Below, piece by piece: positions 10,813-20,407 of a DNA stretch of 36,942 nt (its first letter is position 1; each line of letters opens with the position of its first letter). A model generated the notes under the pieces. The model was not told the origin of the DNA. It did not search any database and saw only the letters and a program-made list of their open reading frames with translations. The DNA comes from Ktedonobacteria bacterium. Lineage in GTDB: Bacteria; Chloroflexota; Ktedonobacteria; Ktedonobacterales; JADMIN01. Location of the stretch: contig DAHUXT010000004.1 of NCBI GenBank assembly GCA_027307065.1, positions 1 through 36,942 of the forward strand, written 5' to 3'. Position numbers and translations under genes: made by a program.

Positions 10813-12018
10813 ATGCCACGCATCATTAAGTTCTTTGAGACCACTCTGCGCGATGGCGAGCAGACGCCTGGCATCAACTACTTTGCCGAAGAGAAGCTCG
10901 AAATTGCGCGGGCGCTGGCGGAGATGGGATTCGACACTCTCGACTGCGGATTCGCCATCTCGGGCGAGCCGGAGTTCGAGGCGATTCGCCTGATTGCGCG
11001 CAACGTGCACAACGCCGAGATCTGCTCGATCGCGCGCTCGTTCCCTGGCGACATCGACCGCGCCTGGGAAGCCGTCAAGGATGCCGAAAAGAGTTCGATT
11101 CACCCGTTTATCAGCACATCGCCGCTCCACCGCGAGGCCAAGCTTGGCAAGTCGCGCGCGGAGGTGTTAGAGCTGGCGCGGACGGCGGTGGCGCGTGGCC
11201 GCCAATACACGCCGAATGTCGACTTCGCCCTGGAGGACACCACCCGCACCGAACACGACTTTATCCTCGAAGTGGTCGAGGCGGTGATGAAAGAGGGCGT
11301 GCGCTACGTCGCGCTCTGCGATACGGTGGGATTCGCGCTGCCGTGGGAGTTCGGCGAGCTGGTGGACGATGTGCGCCGCGAGTTTCCGGATGTCCGTATC
11401 TCGGCCCACTGTCACGACGATCTCGGCCTGGCAGTCGCCAACGCGCTGACGGCGCTTATGCATGGCGCCGAGCGAGTAGATACGTGCTTCAACGGCCTCG
11501 GCGAGCGGGCAGGCAACGCGGCTACTGAGGAAGTGGTGATGGCGATTCGCACCCGTCGCCAGGATCTCGATCTCGATGTGCGTGTCGACACGACCAGGAT
11601 TGTCCCGACCAGCCGCCTGATCGCCCGGCTTTCCGGCATGCAGCCCCAGTGGACGAAGGCTATCGTCGGCGCCAACGCGTTCGCACATGGTGGCGGCGTC
11701 CATCAGGATGGCGTGCTCAAAGACTCGCGCACGTACGAGATTATGCGTCCTGAAGACATTGGCCTGCCTGCCTCTGAGCGGCGGATGTACGTCGGCAAGC
11801 TCTCCGGCCGCGCCGCGCTCAACGCCCAACTGAAAGAACTGGGCTATGATCTCACGTCCGACCAACTTGCGCGAGCCTTTGTGCTGGTGAAGCATGTGCT
11901 CGGCAAGAAGAAAGTGCTCGAAGAGATGGACCTTCGCCACTGCGCCGAGACAGCGATTGCGCCCGTTACAGACGAGATGCGCGAGGCGGGCGGCCTGGTG
12001 GAAGATACTGCCGATTAA
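10813..12018 (+). CDS. 2-isopropylmalate synthase/homocitrate synthase-family enzyme without C-terminal LeuA regulatory domain
   Basis: FFETTLRDGEQTPG, STSPLHREAKL, ALCDTVGFALP, SAHCHDDLGLAVANAL, NGLGERAGNAATEEVVMAI, GANAFAHGGGVHQDG; only 401 aa. Confidence 0.9.
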   Translation: MPRIIKFFETTLRDGEQTPGINYFAEEKLEIARALAEMGFDTLDCGFAISGEPEFEAIRLIARNVHNAEICSIARSFPGDIDRAWEAVKDAEKSSIHPFISTSPLHREAKLGKSRAEVLELARTAVARGRQYTPNVDFALEDTTRTEHDFILEVVEAVMKEGVRYVALCDTVGFALPWEFGELVDDVRREFPDVRISAHCHDDLGLAVANALTALMHGAERVDTCFNGLGERAGNAATEEVVMAIRTRRQDLDLDVRVDTTRIVPTSRLIARLSGMQPQWTKAIVGANAFAHGGGVHQDGVLKDSRTYEIMRPEDIGLPASERRMYVGKLSGRAALNAQLKELGYDLTSDQLARAFVLVKHVLGKKKVLEEMDLRHCAETAIAPVTDEMREAGGLVEDTAD

Positions 12019-12058
12019 GCTGGCTGCGACGACGGCGCTATGAGAGGATGTTCGCACG

Positions 12059-13180
12059 ATGCCGACGGGAAAGTCCGCAAGGCGGCCAGGGATATTGCGT
12101 TTTTCCCGCGTGGCGCTGGCGGTCTGGGGACTGAGCATCGCGTTGCTATGTATGGTGATGTTCTCTGGCACCGCCCATGCCGCTGGCAGCGTCACCTACG
12201 AGCAGCGCAACTATGCGGTGCAGATTCGGCACGATGGCACGATAGTCATCACCGAACACTGGCAGGTGCGTTTTACTGGTGGGCCATTCCATCACGCGTT
12301 TCTCGCCCTGTATCTGGCTAAGACGTCAGGCATAGTATTTGGCAAGATTGCTGGGGAGCATGTGACAAACCAGCAAGCCAGCGAAACGACCGATGTGTCC
12401 GGCAACCCGATGTTGCAGGTGGCGTGGGACTACCCACCCACGACCGACGCGACGCGCACGTTCGACATCCAGTACACCGTCGCTGGCGCGCTCGGCGTCG
12501 GAACGACGCAGGCGTGGCTCGACTGGCACTTCCTCGATGGCGGCAGCACGAACAGCTTTCCAGTCAGCGCCGCCGAGGTGCGAGTAACGTTGCCTGCCGC
12601 GGCCGCCGCCAAGGATCTCGCGGTCAACACGTCCGACTCGGATGGCGCGCTCCAAACCGCGACTCCGGACACAAAGACAGTGGTTGTGACGGGCAAGAAT
12701 CTCACATCGAATGTGCCTATGGAAGTTGAGGTCGCTTTCCCGCGCACCCAACTCGACGCGAATCTGCCGCGACCCGCGTGGCAAACTGGTGATACGCCGC
12801 CGACGCTGCCGACAACGCTCGGACCCAGCCAGCCAACGACCGACCCCGGCTCCTACAATCCCAGCCCGTATAATCCAGGCACAGGAACGGCCACCTCGCC
12901 ATCAGTCATTCCGGGCGACATTTTCGGTCCGTGCCTGGGTGTCTGCACGATTCCATTTGTTTTGATCCTCATTGCTGTGTCTGGTATCGCGCGTGGCGGC
13001 GGCTGGGGATTCGGCGGTAGCAACGGAATAAACCGGGGCGGGCCGTGGTATCGTGGCCCTTGGACGAACGGTGGCGGCCCCTGGACCGGGGGGAGCGGCT
13101 TCGGCGGTGGCGGGGGATTTGGTGGAGGTGGCGGCGGAGGTGGAGGTGGCGGCGGAGGCGGGTCGTCCGGCTTCAGTTGA
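12059..13180 (+). CDS. DUF2207-like secreted/membrane protein with Gly-rich C-terminus
   Basis: Signal peptide-like N-terminus, VTYEQRNYAVQIRHDGTIVITEHWQVRFTGGPFHHAF, TM near IPFVLILIAVSGIA, then GGGFGGGGG... tail. Confidence 0.62.
   Translation: MPTGKSARRPGILRFSRVALAVWGLSIALLCMVMFSGTAHAAGSVTYEQRNYAVQIRHDGTIVITEHWQVRFTGGPFHHAFLALYLAKTSGIVFGKIAGEHVTNQQASETTDVSGNPMLQVAWDYPPTTDATRTFDIQYTVAGALGVGTTQAWLDWHFLDGGSTNSFPVSAAEVRVTLPAAAAAKDLAVNTSDSDGALQTATPDTKTVVVTGKNLTSNVPMEVEVAFPRTQLDANLPRPAWQTGDTPPTLPTTLGPSQPTTDPGSYNPSPYNPGTGTATSPSVIPGDIFGPCLGVCTIPFVLILIAVSGIARGGGWGFGGSNGINRGGPWYRGPWTNGGGPWTGGSGFGGGGGFGGGGGGGGGGGGGGSSGFS
13102..13162 (+). repeat. GGN-triplet low-complexity tract encoding poly-Gly
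   Basis: ggcggtggcgggggatttggtggaggtggcggcggaggtggaggtggcggcggaggcggg. Confidence 0.85.
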
Positions 13181-13238
13181 TGCCACACCGCAATGACGGG
13201 TACACGCTGTTCTTTTGCGATAGATGCAGGAGGAGATG

Positions 13239-14354
13239 AGTATGGCCAAGGCGCTACACACGCATCCACAGGCGCGGGAAGGCGATGACAATTCTATCGG
13301 CTCGCTGGTTGACGCGCACGGACTTCTGACGCCTGAGGCCGAGCGTGATGCCGCCGTGAGCGACGACCAGCTTCGCGAGCTCTATCGCATGATGGTCATC
13401 TGCCGGCGACTCGACCAGGAAGGGCTGAATCTCCAGCGGCAGGGCGAGCTTGGCCTGTGGGGGCCTTACGTCGGCCACGAGGCGGCGCAGGTGGGCGCGG
13501 CGCTGGCGATGGAATCTACCGACTGGATATTCCCGTACTACCGCGATTTCGCCATGGCGGTCTGTCGCGGCATCGATCCGGGAAATATCCTCACCATCTT
13601 CCGCGGCCTGACGCACGGCGCGTGGAATCCCTACGAGTATCGGTTCGCGCCGTTTATCATACCTGTCGGCACGCAGGTTCCCCATGCCGTCGGGTTCGCC
13701 GTCGGCTGCAAGTTCGATCACGAGCAGACCGCCGTGTTGGTCGGATTCGGCGAGGGCGCGACATCCACCGGCGACTGGCACGAGGCGATGAACTTCGCGG
13801 GGGTGTTTCAGGCGCCGGTGGTCTTTCTGTGCGAAAACAACCAGTGGGCCATCTCGGTGCCAGTCGAGGAGCAGATTGCGGGCCGCATCGTCGACCGTGC
13901 CGCGGGCTATGGCTTCCCCGGCGTGCGAGTGGATGGCACCGACGTGCTGACGGTTTACGCCGTCGTGCGAGCCGCCGCTCAGCATGCGCGTCAGGGACAC
14001 GGTCCCGTGCTGGTCGAATCCGTCGCATATCGGCTGCAGGCGCACACGACCTCTGATGATCCAACCCGCTACCGCACTGATGCTGACCTCGATCCCTGGA
14101 AGGGTAGCGATAAAGACCCAATCGAGCGATGCGCCGAGCGGCTGCGCCAGCGCAATGCTTATGACGACACGTTTGCGGTTGCAGTTGCGCAGGAGGCTGA
14201 GGAACGAGCCAGCGCGATGCGGCAGACATTGGTCGCGGCCAGACCGCCACATCCAGAAAGCGTCTTCGATCTCGTCTTTGCCAATCCGCCAGCGTCGCTC
14301 ATGCGCGAGCGCGATGAATTCACCTCGTCGCTGGAACAGGGAGGCGCCGAATGA
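13239..14354 (+). CDS. 2-oxoacid dehydrogenase E1 component alpha subunit (pyruvate or branched-chain)
   Basis: YRMMVICRRLDQEGLNLQRQGELGLWGPYVGHEAAQVG, GFGEGATSTGDWHEAMNFAGVF..VVFLCENNQWAIS; start at 13239 or 13224. Confidence 0.92.
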   Translation, partial: SMAKALHTHPQAREGDDNSIGSLVDAHGLLTPEAERDAAVSDDQLRELYRMMVICRRLDQEGLNLQRQGELGLWGPYVGHEAAQVGAALAMESTDWIFPYYRDFAMAVCRGIDPGNILTIFRGLTHGAWNPYEYRFAPFIIPVGTQVPHAVGFAVGCKFDHEQTAVLVGFGEGATSTGDWHEAMNFAGVFQAPVVFLCENNQWAISVPVEEQIAGRIVDRAAGYGFPGVRVDGTDVLTVYAVVRAAAQHARQGHGPVLVESVAYRLQAHTTSDDPTRYRTDADLDPWKGSDKDPIERCAERLRQRNAYDDTFAVAVAQEAEERASAMRQTLVAARPPHPESVFDLVFANPPASLMRERDEFTSSLEQGGAE

Positions 14355-15325
14355 CTGGAGTGACGCTGGGCAAGGCGCTCAATCTGGCGCTGCACGATGC
14401 CCTCCAGAGCGATAGCCGCGTGGTCATGTTTGGCGAGGATGTCGGCAATCTCGGCGGCGTCTTCCGCGTGACCGACGGGCTCCAGGAGGAGTTCGGGCGC
14501 GAGCGTGTCTTCAATACGCCGCTGGCCGAGGCAACGATTGCGGCGCTGGCGCTGGGCATGGCGATGAAGGGATTCCGCCCCGTCGCCGAGATGCAGTTCG
14601 ACGCGTTCTCGTATCCCTCATTCCAGCAGGTGACGAGCAACATCGCCAAGTATCATACGCGCACCGGTGGCGCGGTCAACATGCAACTGGTGATCCGCAT
14701 CCCCTATGGCGGCAATATCGGCGCGATCGAGCAGCATTCAGAAAGCCCGGAGACGTATTACGCGCACACTGCCGGGCTGAAAGTGGTCACGCCCTCGACG
14801 CCTGCCGACGCATATGGCCTGCTGCTGGGCGCGATCAAGGACCCCGATCCGGTGATCTTCCTGGAGCCGAAGGCACGCTATTGGATGCGCCAGGACATTG
14901 ATATACCGGCGCCTCCGTTGCCACTAGATCGCGCGCAGGTCGTGCGCGAGGGACGCGACGCGACGCTGATTGCCTACGGGCCAACTGTGCAGACGGCACT
15001 GCTGGCAGCGGAACAGGGCGAGTCGGAGGGCGTCTCGCTCGAAGTCGTCGATCTACGCAGCCTCTCGCCGCTCGATATGGACACGCTGGCGGCTTCCGTG
15101 CGCAAAACGCGCCGGGCGGTGGTGGTGCATGAAGCGCCTGTGTTTATGGGCCTGGGTGCAGAGATTGTCGCGCAGTTGATGCACGATCTCTTCGACGTGC
15201 TGGAGGCGCCTATCGAGCGCGTCGGCAATGCGACGATTCCGTATCCGCCATCGCGTTTCGAGAAGCTCTTTCTGCCTGACGCCGACCGTATTCTCGAGGC
15301 GGTTGACCGGACTCGGGAATACTAA
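14351..15325 (+). CDS. 2-oxoacid dehydrogenase E1 component beta subunit
   Basis: ALHDALQSDSRVVMFGEDVGNLGGVFRVTDGLQEEFGRERVFNTPLAEATI; ATGA overlap with the E1alpha stop. Confidence 0.94.
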   Translation: MTGVTLGKALNLALHDALQSDSRVVMFGEDVGNLGGVFRVTDGLQEEFGRERVFNTPLAEATIAALALGMAMKGFRPVAEMQFDAFSYPSFQQVTSNIAKYHTRTGGAVNMQLVIRIPYGGNIGAIEQHSESPETYYAHTAGLKVVTPSTPADAYGLLLGAIKDPDPVIFLEPKARYWMRQDIDIPAPPLPLDRAQVVREGRDATLIAYGPTVQTALLAAEQGESEGVSLEVVDLRSLSPLDMDTLAASVRKTRRAVVVHEAPVFMGLGAEIVAQLMHDLFDVLEAPIERVGNATIPYPPSRFEKLFLPDADRILEAVDRTREY

Positions 15326-15364
15326 CAGGAGCGCGCAAACGACTGTCCCAACGAGAAAGTGTAG

Positions 15365-16648
15365 ATGCCGATGAGTCAGTTTCTGCTTCCCGATCTTGGA
15401 GAGGGTCTGGAAGAGGCGCAGGTGGTGCAGTGGCTGGTGGATGTGGGCGATATAGTCCAGCTCAACCAGCCTATCTGCCAGGTGGAGACCGCCAAGGCGC
15501 TGGTAGACATTCCGTCGCCTTTCGCGGGAACGGTGCGAGTGCTGCACGCGCAGCCGGGTGATATGGTGCTGGTGGGCGCGCCACTGATCACCATCGAACA
15601 GCCCAGGACATCTCCGGCGCCCGCGACGAGTGACGAAGAACATCCGCCGGTATTGGTGGGCTACGGCGCTGGTGGCCCGCCACAAACGTTCTCGCGGCGG
15701 CGGCGCGGCGTGGACCATGGAGGCGCTTCGGCTGTCACAGTGACGCCCCCGCCAGAAGCGACGGCGGTTCCTGGCGTCGAGCGCGAGAGCAAGGCGAGCC
15801 CGCTGGTGCGTAAAATCGCCCAGGAACGTGGTATCGATCTGGCCGCCATCCGTGGCACTGGACCCGGTGGGCGCATTCGCGTCGAAGATCTGGAATCCGT
15901 TGCTGGGCCTGTGGCGGTGGCGGCTCCCCAACCAACGACGACAGCCGAAGATGAGGAGCGCATCAGCACAGTGGGGCTGCGCAAGGCCATTGCCGCCAAG
16001 ATGATGAAGTCGGCGACGACCATCCCGCACTTTGTGGAGTATAGCCTCTTTGACGCGACGAACCTCAGTGCATTGCGCGACCGCCTGCGCGGCGAGGGCG
16101 GCCCGTTCGCTGGCCAGCGGCTGACTTTCCTACCATTTTTCGTGCGGGCACTGGTTGCGGCGGTTCAGGTGCATCCGATTATGAACTCGCGCTGGGATGA
16201 AGAGGGCAACGCCATCGTCGTCAAGCGGAGCATCTCCGTGGGCATCGCGACTGATACCGAACGAGGCCTCGTCGTTCCGGTGATCCACAACGCCCATGCG
16301 ATGAGCTTCGGCGAGATCGCGGCGGAAATCGAGCGACTGGTGCCACTGGCGCGGGCGGGCAAACTGGATGTGCGCTCGATGACGGGGGGCAGCATCACCA
16401 TCACCAACGTTGGGGCCGCGGGTCCAGTAGATACCGGCGCTCCGCTCATCAACGCGCCTGAGGCGTGCGTGGTCGGATTCGGCGCGATCAAGCTGCGGCC
16501 CACCGTCGTCGGCGAACAGGTGCTGGCGCGTCCCGGCGCATGGATATCGATCGCTTGCGACCATCGCATCGTGGATGGCGCGACGGCGGCGCAGTTCATG
16601 GGCGCGCTCGTCTCAGGCCTGGAGAACCCCGATAGCCTGATACAGTAG
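15365..16648 (+). CDS. Dihydrolipoamide acyltransferase E2 component
   Basis: Lipoyl domain (LPDLGEGLEEAQVVQWLVDVGD...QVETAKALVDIPSP), E3-binding domain (SPLVRKIAQERGIDLAAIRGTGPGGRIRVEDL), catalytic ISIACDHRIVDGATAAQF. Confidence 0.94.
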   Translation: MPMSQFLLPDLGEGLEEAQVVQWLVDVGDIVQLNQPICQVETAKALVDIPSPFAGTVRVLHAQPGDMVLVGAPLITIEQPRTSPAPATSDEEHPPVLVGYGAGGPPQTFSRRRRGVDHGGASAVTVTPPPEATAVPGVERESKASPLVRKIAQERGIDLAAIRGTGPGGRIRVEDLESVAGPVAVAAPQPTTTAEDEERISTVGLRKAIAAKMMKSATTIPHFVEYSLFDATNLSALRDRLRGEGGPFAGQRLTFLPFFVRALVAAVQVHPIMNSRWDEEGNAIVVKRSISVGIATDTERGLVVPVIHNAHAMSFGEIAAEIERLVPLARAGKLDVRSMTGGSITITNVGAAGPVDTGAPLINAPEACVVGFGAIKLRPTVVGEQVLARPGAWISIACDHRIVDGATAAQFMGALVSGLENPDSLIQ

Positions 16649-16650
16649 GG

Positions 16651-17376
16651 CTAGCCTTCGAGCAGCCCGCGTCGCATCGCGTATTTCACCAGTTCGGCGC
16701 GACTATGCAGGTTGAGCTTGTCCATCACGTGCGTGCGGTGGGTATCGACCGTCTTGGGGCTGATAAAGAGCCGCTCGCCAATCTGATTGTTGGTGTATCC
16801 TTCGGCCACCAGTTTGAGGATCTCGCGCTCGCGTTCGGTCAGCCCACTGTAGCTGTCGCGTTCTTCGCCTGCGCGCACCCGCTGCATGTAGTCGCCCACC
16901 ATCATCGCCTGGGCGGGCGGCGCGAGATAGAAGCGTCCCGCGTGCACTGACCGGATGGCCGAAATCAGTTCGGTATCTGCGGCCTCTTTGAGGATATAGC
17001 CTGAGGCGCCAGCGCGAAGCACCTGAAAGAGATACTCCTCGTTCTCGTGCATCGTCAGCACCAGCACGCGCGTCTCTGGCAGCAGCTTCTTGACCTGGCG
17101 TGTCGCCTCGATACCATTGAGCTCTGGCATCGTGATGTCCATCAGGATGACATCGGGCTGGAGCCGCTGCGCCTCCACGATTGCCTGCCGCCCGTCGCTC
17201 GCCTCGCCTACGATTTCCAAATCTGGCTGCACACTGAGCATCATACGCAGGCCCGCGCGCAAGATGGTGTGGTCGTCTGCCAGCAGCACGCGAATCGGCT
17301 CATGACTGGCTCGCGGGGTTGTAGTTTCTTCAGATTCGGTTGTCTCGGGAATCATGTTCATGCTGTCGGCATTCAT
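16651..17376 (-). CDS. NarL/FixJ-family response regulator
   Basis: IRVLLADDHTILRAGLRMML...DVILMDITMPELNGIEATRQ; LTEREREILKLVAEGYTNNQIGERLFISPKTVDTHRTHVMDKL. Confidence 0.95.
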   Translation of the reverse strand: MNADSMNMIPETTESEETTTPRASHEPIRVLLADDHTILRAGLRMMLSVQPDLEIVGEASDGRQAIVEAQRLQPDVILMDITMPELNGIEATRQVKKLLPETRVLVLTMHENEEYLFQVLRAGASGYILKEAADTELISAIRSVHAGRFYLAPPAQAMMVGDYMQRVRAGEERDSYSGLTEREREILKLVAEGYTNNQIGERLFISPKTVDTHRTHVMDKLNLHSRAELVKYAMRRGLLEG

Positions 17377-17412
17377 GCTTGTGTTTCACCTGTACAGTTT
17401 CCATCACCACAT

Positions 17413-18534
17413 CTACAAACCGATGACATGGGACTCAGGATGCAACGGCGACACGGGTTCATCCAGCCGTGGCGCGCGACTTACCGGAATCCGTACATTA
17501 ATGGTCGTGCCGTGATGCGGTTTCGAGTCGATGTCAATCGAGCCGTTCAGCAGCGATGCCCGCTCCATCATGCCGCCAAGGCCAAGTCCCCGATCCTGCC
17601 ACGGCGTCCGCAGAACCGCTGGTGCATCGAACCCGGCGCCATCGTCCGCGACGCTGACGGTGATGACCGCATCGCATTCTACCAGCGTCACGCGAGCCTT
17701 GCGGGCGTGCGCATGCTTCGCGGTATTGGTCAACGACTCTTGAATAATACGATATATCGCCGTTTCCATCTCAGCAGGCAGACGCTCCTTCAATCCAGTT
17801 GCGGAAAAATCGACTTCGATGGCGCATTTCTGCTGATACTCCTTGATGTACCAGCGCAGCGCTGGCAACAGCCCCAGATCGTCCAGAGCGCTTGGACGCA
17901 GGTCGATGCTCAAGTTGCGCACCGCCCGCAGCGTCTGATGCGCCAGCGCTCGGGTGTCGGCGATGCGTGACCGCCCCGTATCCGATGTGAGCGATTCTTC
18001 GAGCATGGCAAGGCTGATGAGGAGGGAGGTCAACACCTGGCTGGTTTCGTCGTGTAGCTCGCGCGCGATGCGTTTGCGCTCCTGCTCCTGCGCGTGCAGA
18101 ATCTGGATGGCGCGCGTCTTCGACAGATCGTCGATGGCTGCCAGCATGGTGTTAAACGTCTGCGCCAGCGAGTCAGCATCGGGATCGAATCCGGTGACGG
18201 GCGCTTTGGGGGTCATGTCGCCCGCCTGCACCTGCTCCATTGTCTCGCGCAGCCGGGTAAGTGGGCTCAGCGCGAACTTGAGCAGCGCGTAGTTGATGAC
18301 CACACTGACAATGAGACCGAGAAGAATAAAACTGACGAGGACGACCAGGCTGTTAGTGTCCTTGAGGAGAGTCGCCAGATAGGTGCCGAGAGTCGCTCCC
18401 AGCAGGATCACCAGACTGTTCGCGAGGAGCACCTTGTAGAGCAGCGGCATCGCGAGCAATTTGCTGAGCCGTGTTGGAAGCGGTGAAGTAGGGATAGCCT
18501 CTGGTTGTTGCGACCTGACCATGAGCCTGCTCAC
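17413..18534 (-). CDS. NarX/DesK-type sensor histidine kinase (HisKA_3), two close TM helices plus HAMP
   Basis: ERKRIARELHDETSQVLTSLLI, DDGAGFDAP, GLGLGGMMERASLLNGSIDI; directly upstream of the response regulator. Confidence 0.93.
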   Translation of the reverse strand: MSRLMVRSQQPEAIPTSPLPTRLSKLLAMPLLYKVLLANSLVILLGATLGTYLATLLKDTNSLVVLVSFILLGLIVSVVINYALLKFALSPLTRLRETMEQVQAGDMTPKAPVTGFDPDADSLAQTFNTMLAAIDDLSKTRAIQILHAQEQERKRIARELHDETSQVLTSLLISLAMLEESLTSDTGRSRIADTRALAHQTLRAVRNLSIDLRPSALDDLGLLPALRWYIKEYQQKCAIEVDFSATGLKERLPAEMETAIYRIIQESLTNTAKHAHARKARVTLVECDAVITVSVADDGAGFDAPAVLRTPWQDRGLGLGGMMERASLLNGSIDIDSKPHHGTTINVRIPVSRAPRLDEPVSPLHPESHVIGL

Positions 18535-18789
18535 TGCTGTTCCTGGCGATACACGTGGCTACCCGCATTGTACGCTGGTCCGCGCACGCTGTCAAAATGA
18601 CCGGAGAGCATTTGAGCGGCGATTGTTGAATAAGCATGCGGCTGCTGCGGCATCGGAGCCATGAGAGAGTGCAGAACGTGGGTCGAATACGCCGCCTAGT
18701 CTTCTGTAACACAACACAACTCCTCGCCATTGTTGGAAAAGTACGCTTTTACTGTGAACGCCTCCGGAGTAGTCCATCCATTCAGGTCA

Positions 18790-18798
18790 TGCTACACT
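18790..18798 (+). promoter_or_regulatory. Putative extended -10 element upstream of the methyltransferase
   Basis: TGCTACACT, 76 nt upstream of the 18874 start. Confidence 0.4.
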
Positions 18799-18873
18799 GG
18801 TGCCATGCCGCATCAGCGTTGTAAGCGATAAAGGATGTGACAGCGGCCCTGGAAGGGATGAGGCACGCCAGCA

Positions 18874-19785
18874 ATGAAAAAGGCAGGAAATAGCGCGGTG
18901 AACGACGATACTCGCGCGCACATGCTCACCATTAATCGGCAGCAGAAGGACTTCTATGAATCGCGTTTCGATGCCAGCCGTGCGGGAACGCGACATCAGG
19001 AGCGGGCGGCCAACACCACGACAAACTGGTGGTCAGCGCTGCGTCACACAGTCATGCAGTTACGTGCCCAGACCGGGACCGATGCGCAGTTGGAGGAGCT
19101 GCACCGGACGTGGTTAACGCCCGAGCTCCCAGGCGCCCATGTGCTCGATCTGGGCTGCTTTTCTGGCAATCCCCTATCCCTCTGGATTGCCGAACGCGCC
19201 GAGCGCTATACGGGTGTCGATCTTTCGGAGCAGGCAATTGCCGAACTCAATGACAAGCTCACCGAGCGAGGGCTTGCCCCACATGCACAGGCCGTCGCAC
19301 AGGACTTCCTCGCGAATGATTACCCTGATCATAGCTTCGATCTGGTCTACGCACGCTCAGTCCTCCACCACTTCCAGGATATCTCCGTGGTGTTGCGCGA
19401 GATCCAGCGAGTGCTGCGTCCTGGTGGTCTCGTGATCACCTTTGACCCACTCGCAACTGAGCCATTCAATCGTTATGCCCGCGCAGTCTACCGCCCATTC
19501 CAGACCGACCGTTCCTGGGAATGGCCATTCACACGCAAGACGCTGTACACGATTGCGAAAAGCTTTACTGTCGAGGCGATCTCCGGCTATGGGGGCATGA
19601 GCAAGTCAGCCTACCCCTTTCTTGCCTTCCCGCCTACTCAGCGCGTAGGGCAGCGTGTGAGCCGATGGGCGACTGCATATGATGCGCGGCATACTAACCA
19701 TCTGGGTCTGCCGCTCTACCTCTGTTGGGGTGTGACCTTCCGATTACGCTACCAGGGGTTCTCGCGAAGTCCGGATCCATCCTAA
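18874..19785 (+). CDS. Class I SAM-dependent methyltransferase
   Basis: GAHVLDLGCFSGNPLSLWIAERAERYTGVDLSEQAIAEL...HSFDLVYARSVLHHFQD...EIQRVLRPGGLVITFDPL. Confidence 0.9.
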   Translation: MKKAGNSAVNDDTRAHMLTINRQQKDFYESRFDASRAGTRHQERAANTTTNWWSALRHTVMQLRAQTGTDAQLEELHRTWLTPELPGAHVLDLGCFSGNPLSLWIAERAERYTGVDLSEQAIAELNDKLTERGLAPHAQAVAQDFLANDYPDHSFDLVYARSVLHHFQDISVVLREIQRVLRPGGLVITFDPLATEPFNRYARAVYRPFQTDRSWEWPFTRKTLYTIAKSFTVEAISGYGGMSKSAYPFLAFPPTQRVGQRVSRWATAYDARHTNHLGLPLYLCWGVTFRLRYQGFSRSPDPS

Positions 19786-19908
19786 CACCGAATATCCCCT
19801 CGCCTTTAGCAAATCGTCGGCGTGAAGACCCTTTGTTTGGGCGGTGTGGCAGCGTTTGACGCGTGAGCGCTTGCTGCCGAGGCGCGCTCGACCTCACTGG
19901 CCCAACTG

Positions 19909-19956
19909 CGCACTGAACGCCACACTGGACGCCGCACCGAACGCCGCACTGATCGC
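19909..19956. repeat. Four imperfect 12-bp tandem repeats at the 3' edge of the thioesterase gene
   Basis: cgcactgaacgc / cacactggacgc / cgcaccgaacgc / cgcactgatcgc. Confidence 0.8.
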
Positions 19957-19960
19957 CACA

Positions 19961-20368
19961 TCAAGCCTCGATTCCGGCCAGTGCGGCGCGTAGCTCGTCT
20001 GGAAGTGCGGTGGCGCGTTCGGCGATGGGGTCCATCGCTACGATAGTCATCTTCCCCGTCGCGAGCGTCTGAGTCGAGTTGGGAGCGTGCGCCGCGAAAG
20101 CCACCGTCCACGAGCTGTTGCCCACGCGATCAACCCGTGCTGTGACGTCTAACTCGTCGTCGTAGCGAATCGCGCCCTGAAAGTCGCACTCCAGATGCAC
20201 CCGCGGAAACGCCAGCGATTGCAGCGATGTGGCGTAGGGAAAACCGATTGAGCGCATCAGCGCGTGCTCGGCAACCTCCATGTAGCGGAAAAAGCCCGTG
20301 TAGTGGATGCGCATGCTGCTATCGACATCGACAAACGGCACGCGCACGCGAATTCGTGCGATAGGCAT
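19961..20368 (-). CDS. Acyl-CoA thioesterase, 4HBT/hot-dog fold
   Basis: RVRVPFVDVDSSMRIHYTGFFRYMEVAEHALMRSIGF...RVHLECDFQGAIRYDDELDVTARV. Confidence 0.85.
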   Translation of the reverse strand: MPIARIRVRVPFVDVDSSMRIHYTGFFRYMEVAEHALMRSIGFPYATSLQSLAFPRVHLECDFQGAIRYDDELDVTARVDRVGNSSWTVAFAAHAPNSTQTLATGKMTIVAMDPIAERATALPDELRAALAGIEA

Positions 20369-20407
20369 GATGGCTTCTTTCTGAAACGACGGCTTCTTGG
20401 ACAGTGA

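Noticed and set aside
11167-12195. 342-aa minus-strand ORF opposite the LeuA-like gene
   Set aside because: Antisense shadow ORF.
12853-13269. Poly-proline ORF on the minus strand
   Set aside because: Complement of the GGN repeat encoding the Gly-rich tail; low-complexity artefact.
13254-14252. 332-aa minus-strand ORF opposite E1alpha
   Set aside because: Antisense shadow ORF; E1alpha motifs on the plus strand are unambiguous.
15053-16030. 325-aa minus-strand ORF spanning E1beta/E2
   Set aside because: Crosses two well-supported genes and their intergenic gap; no homology recognised.
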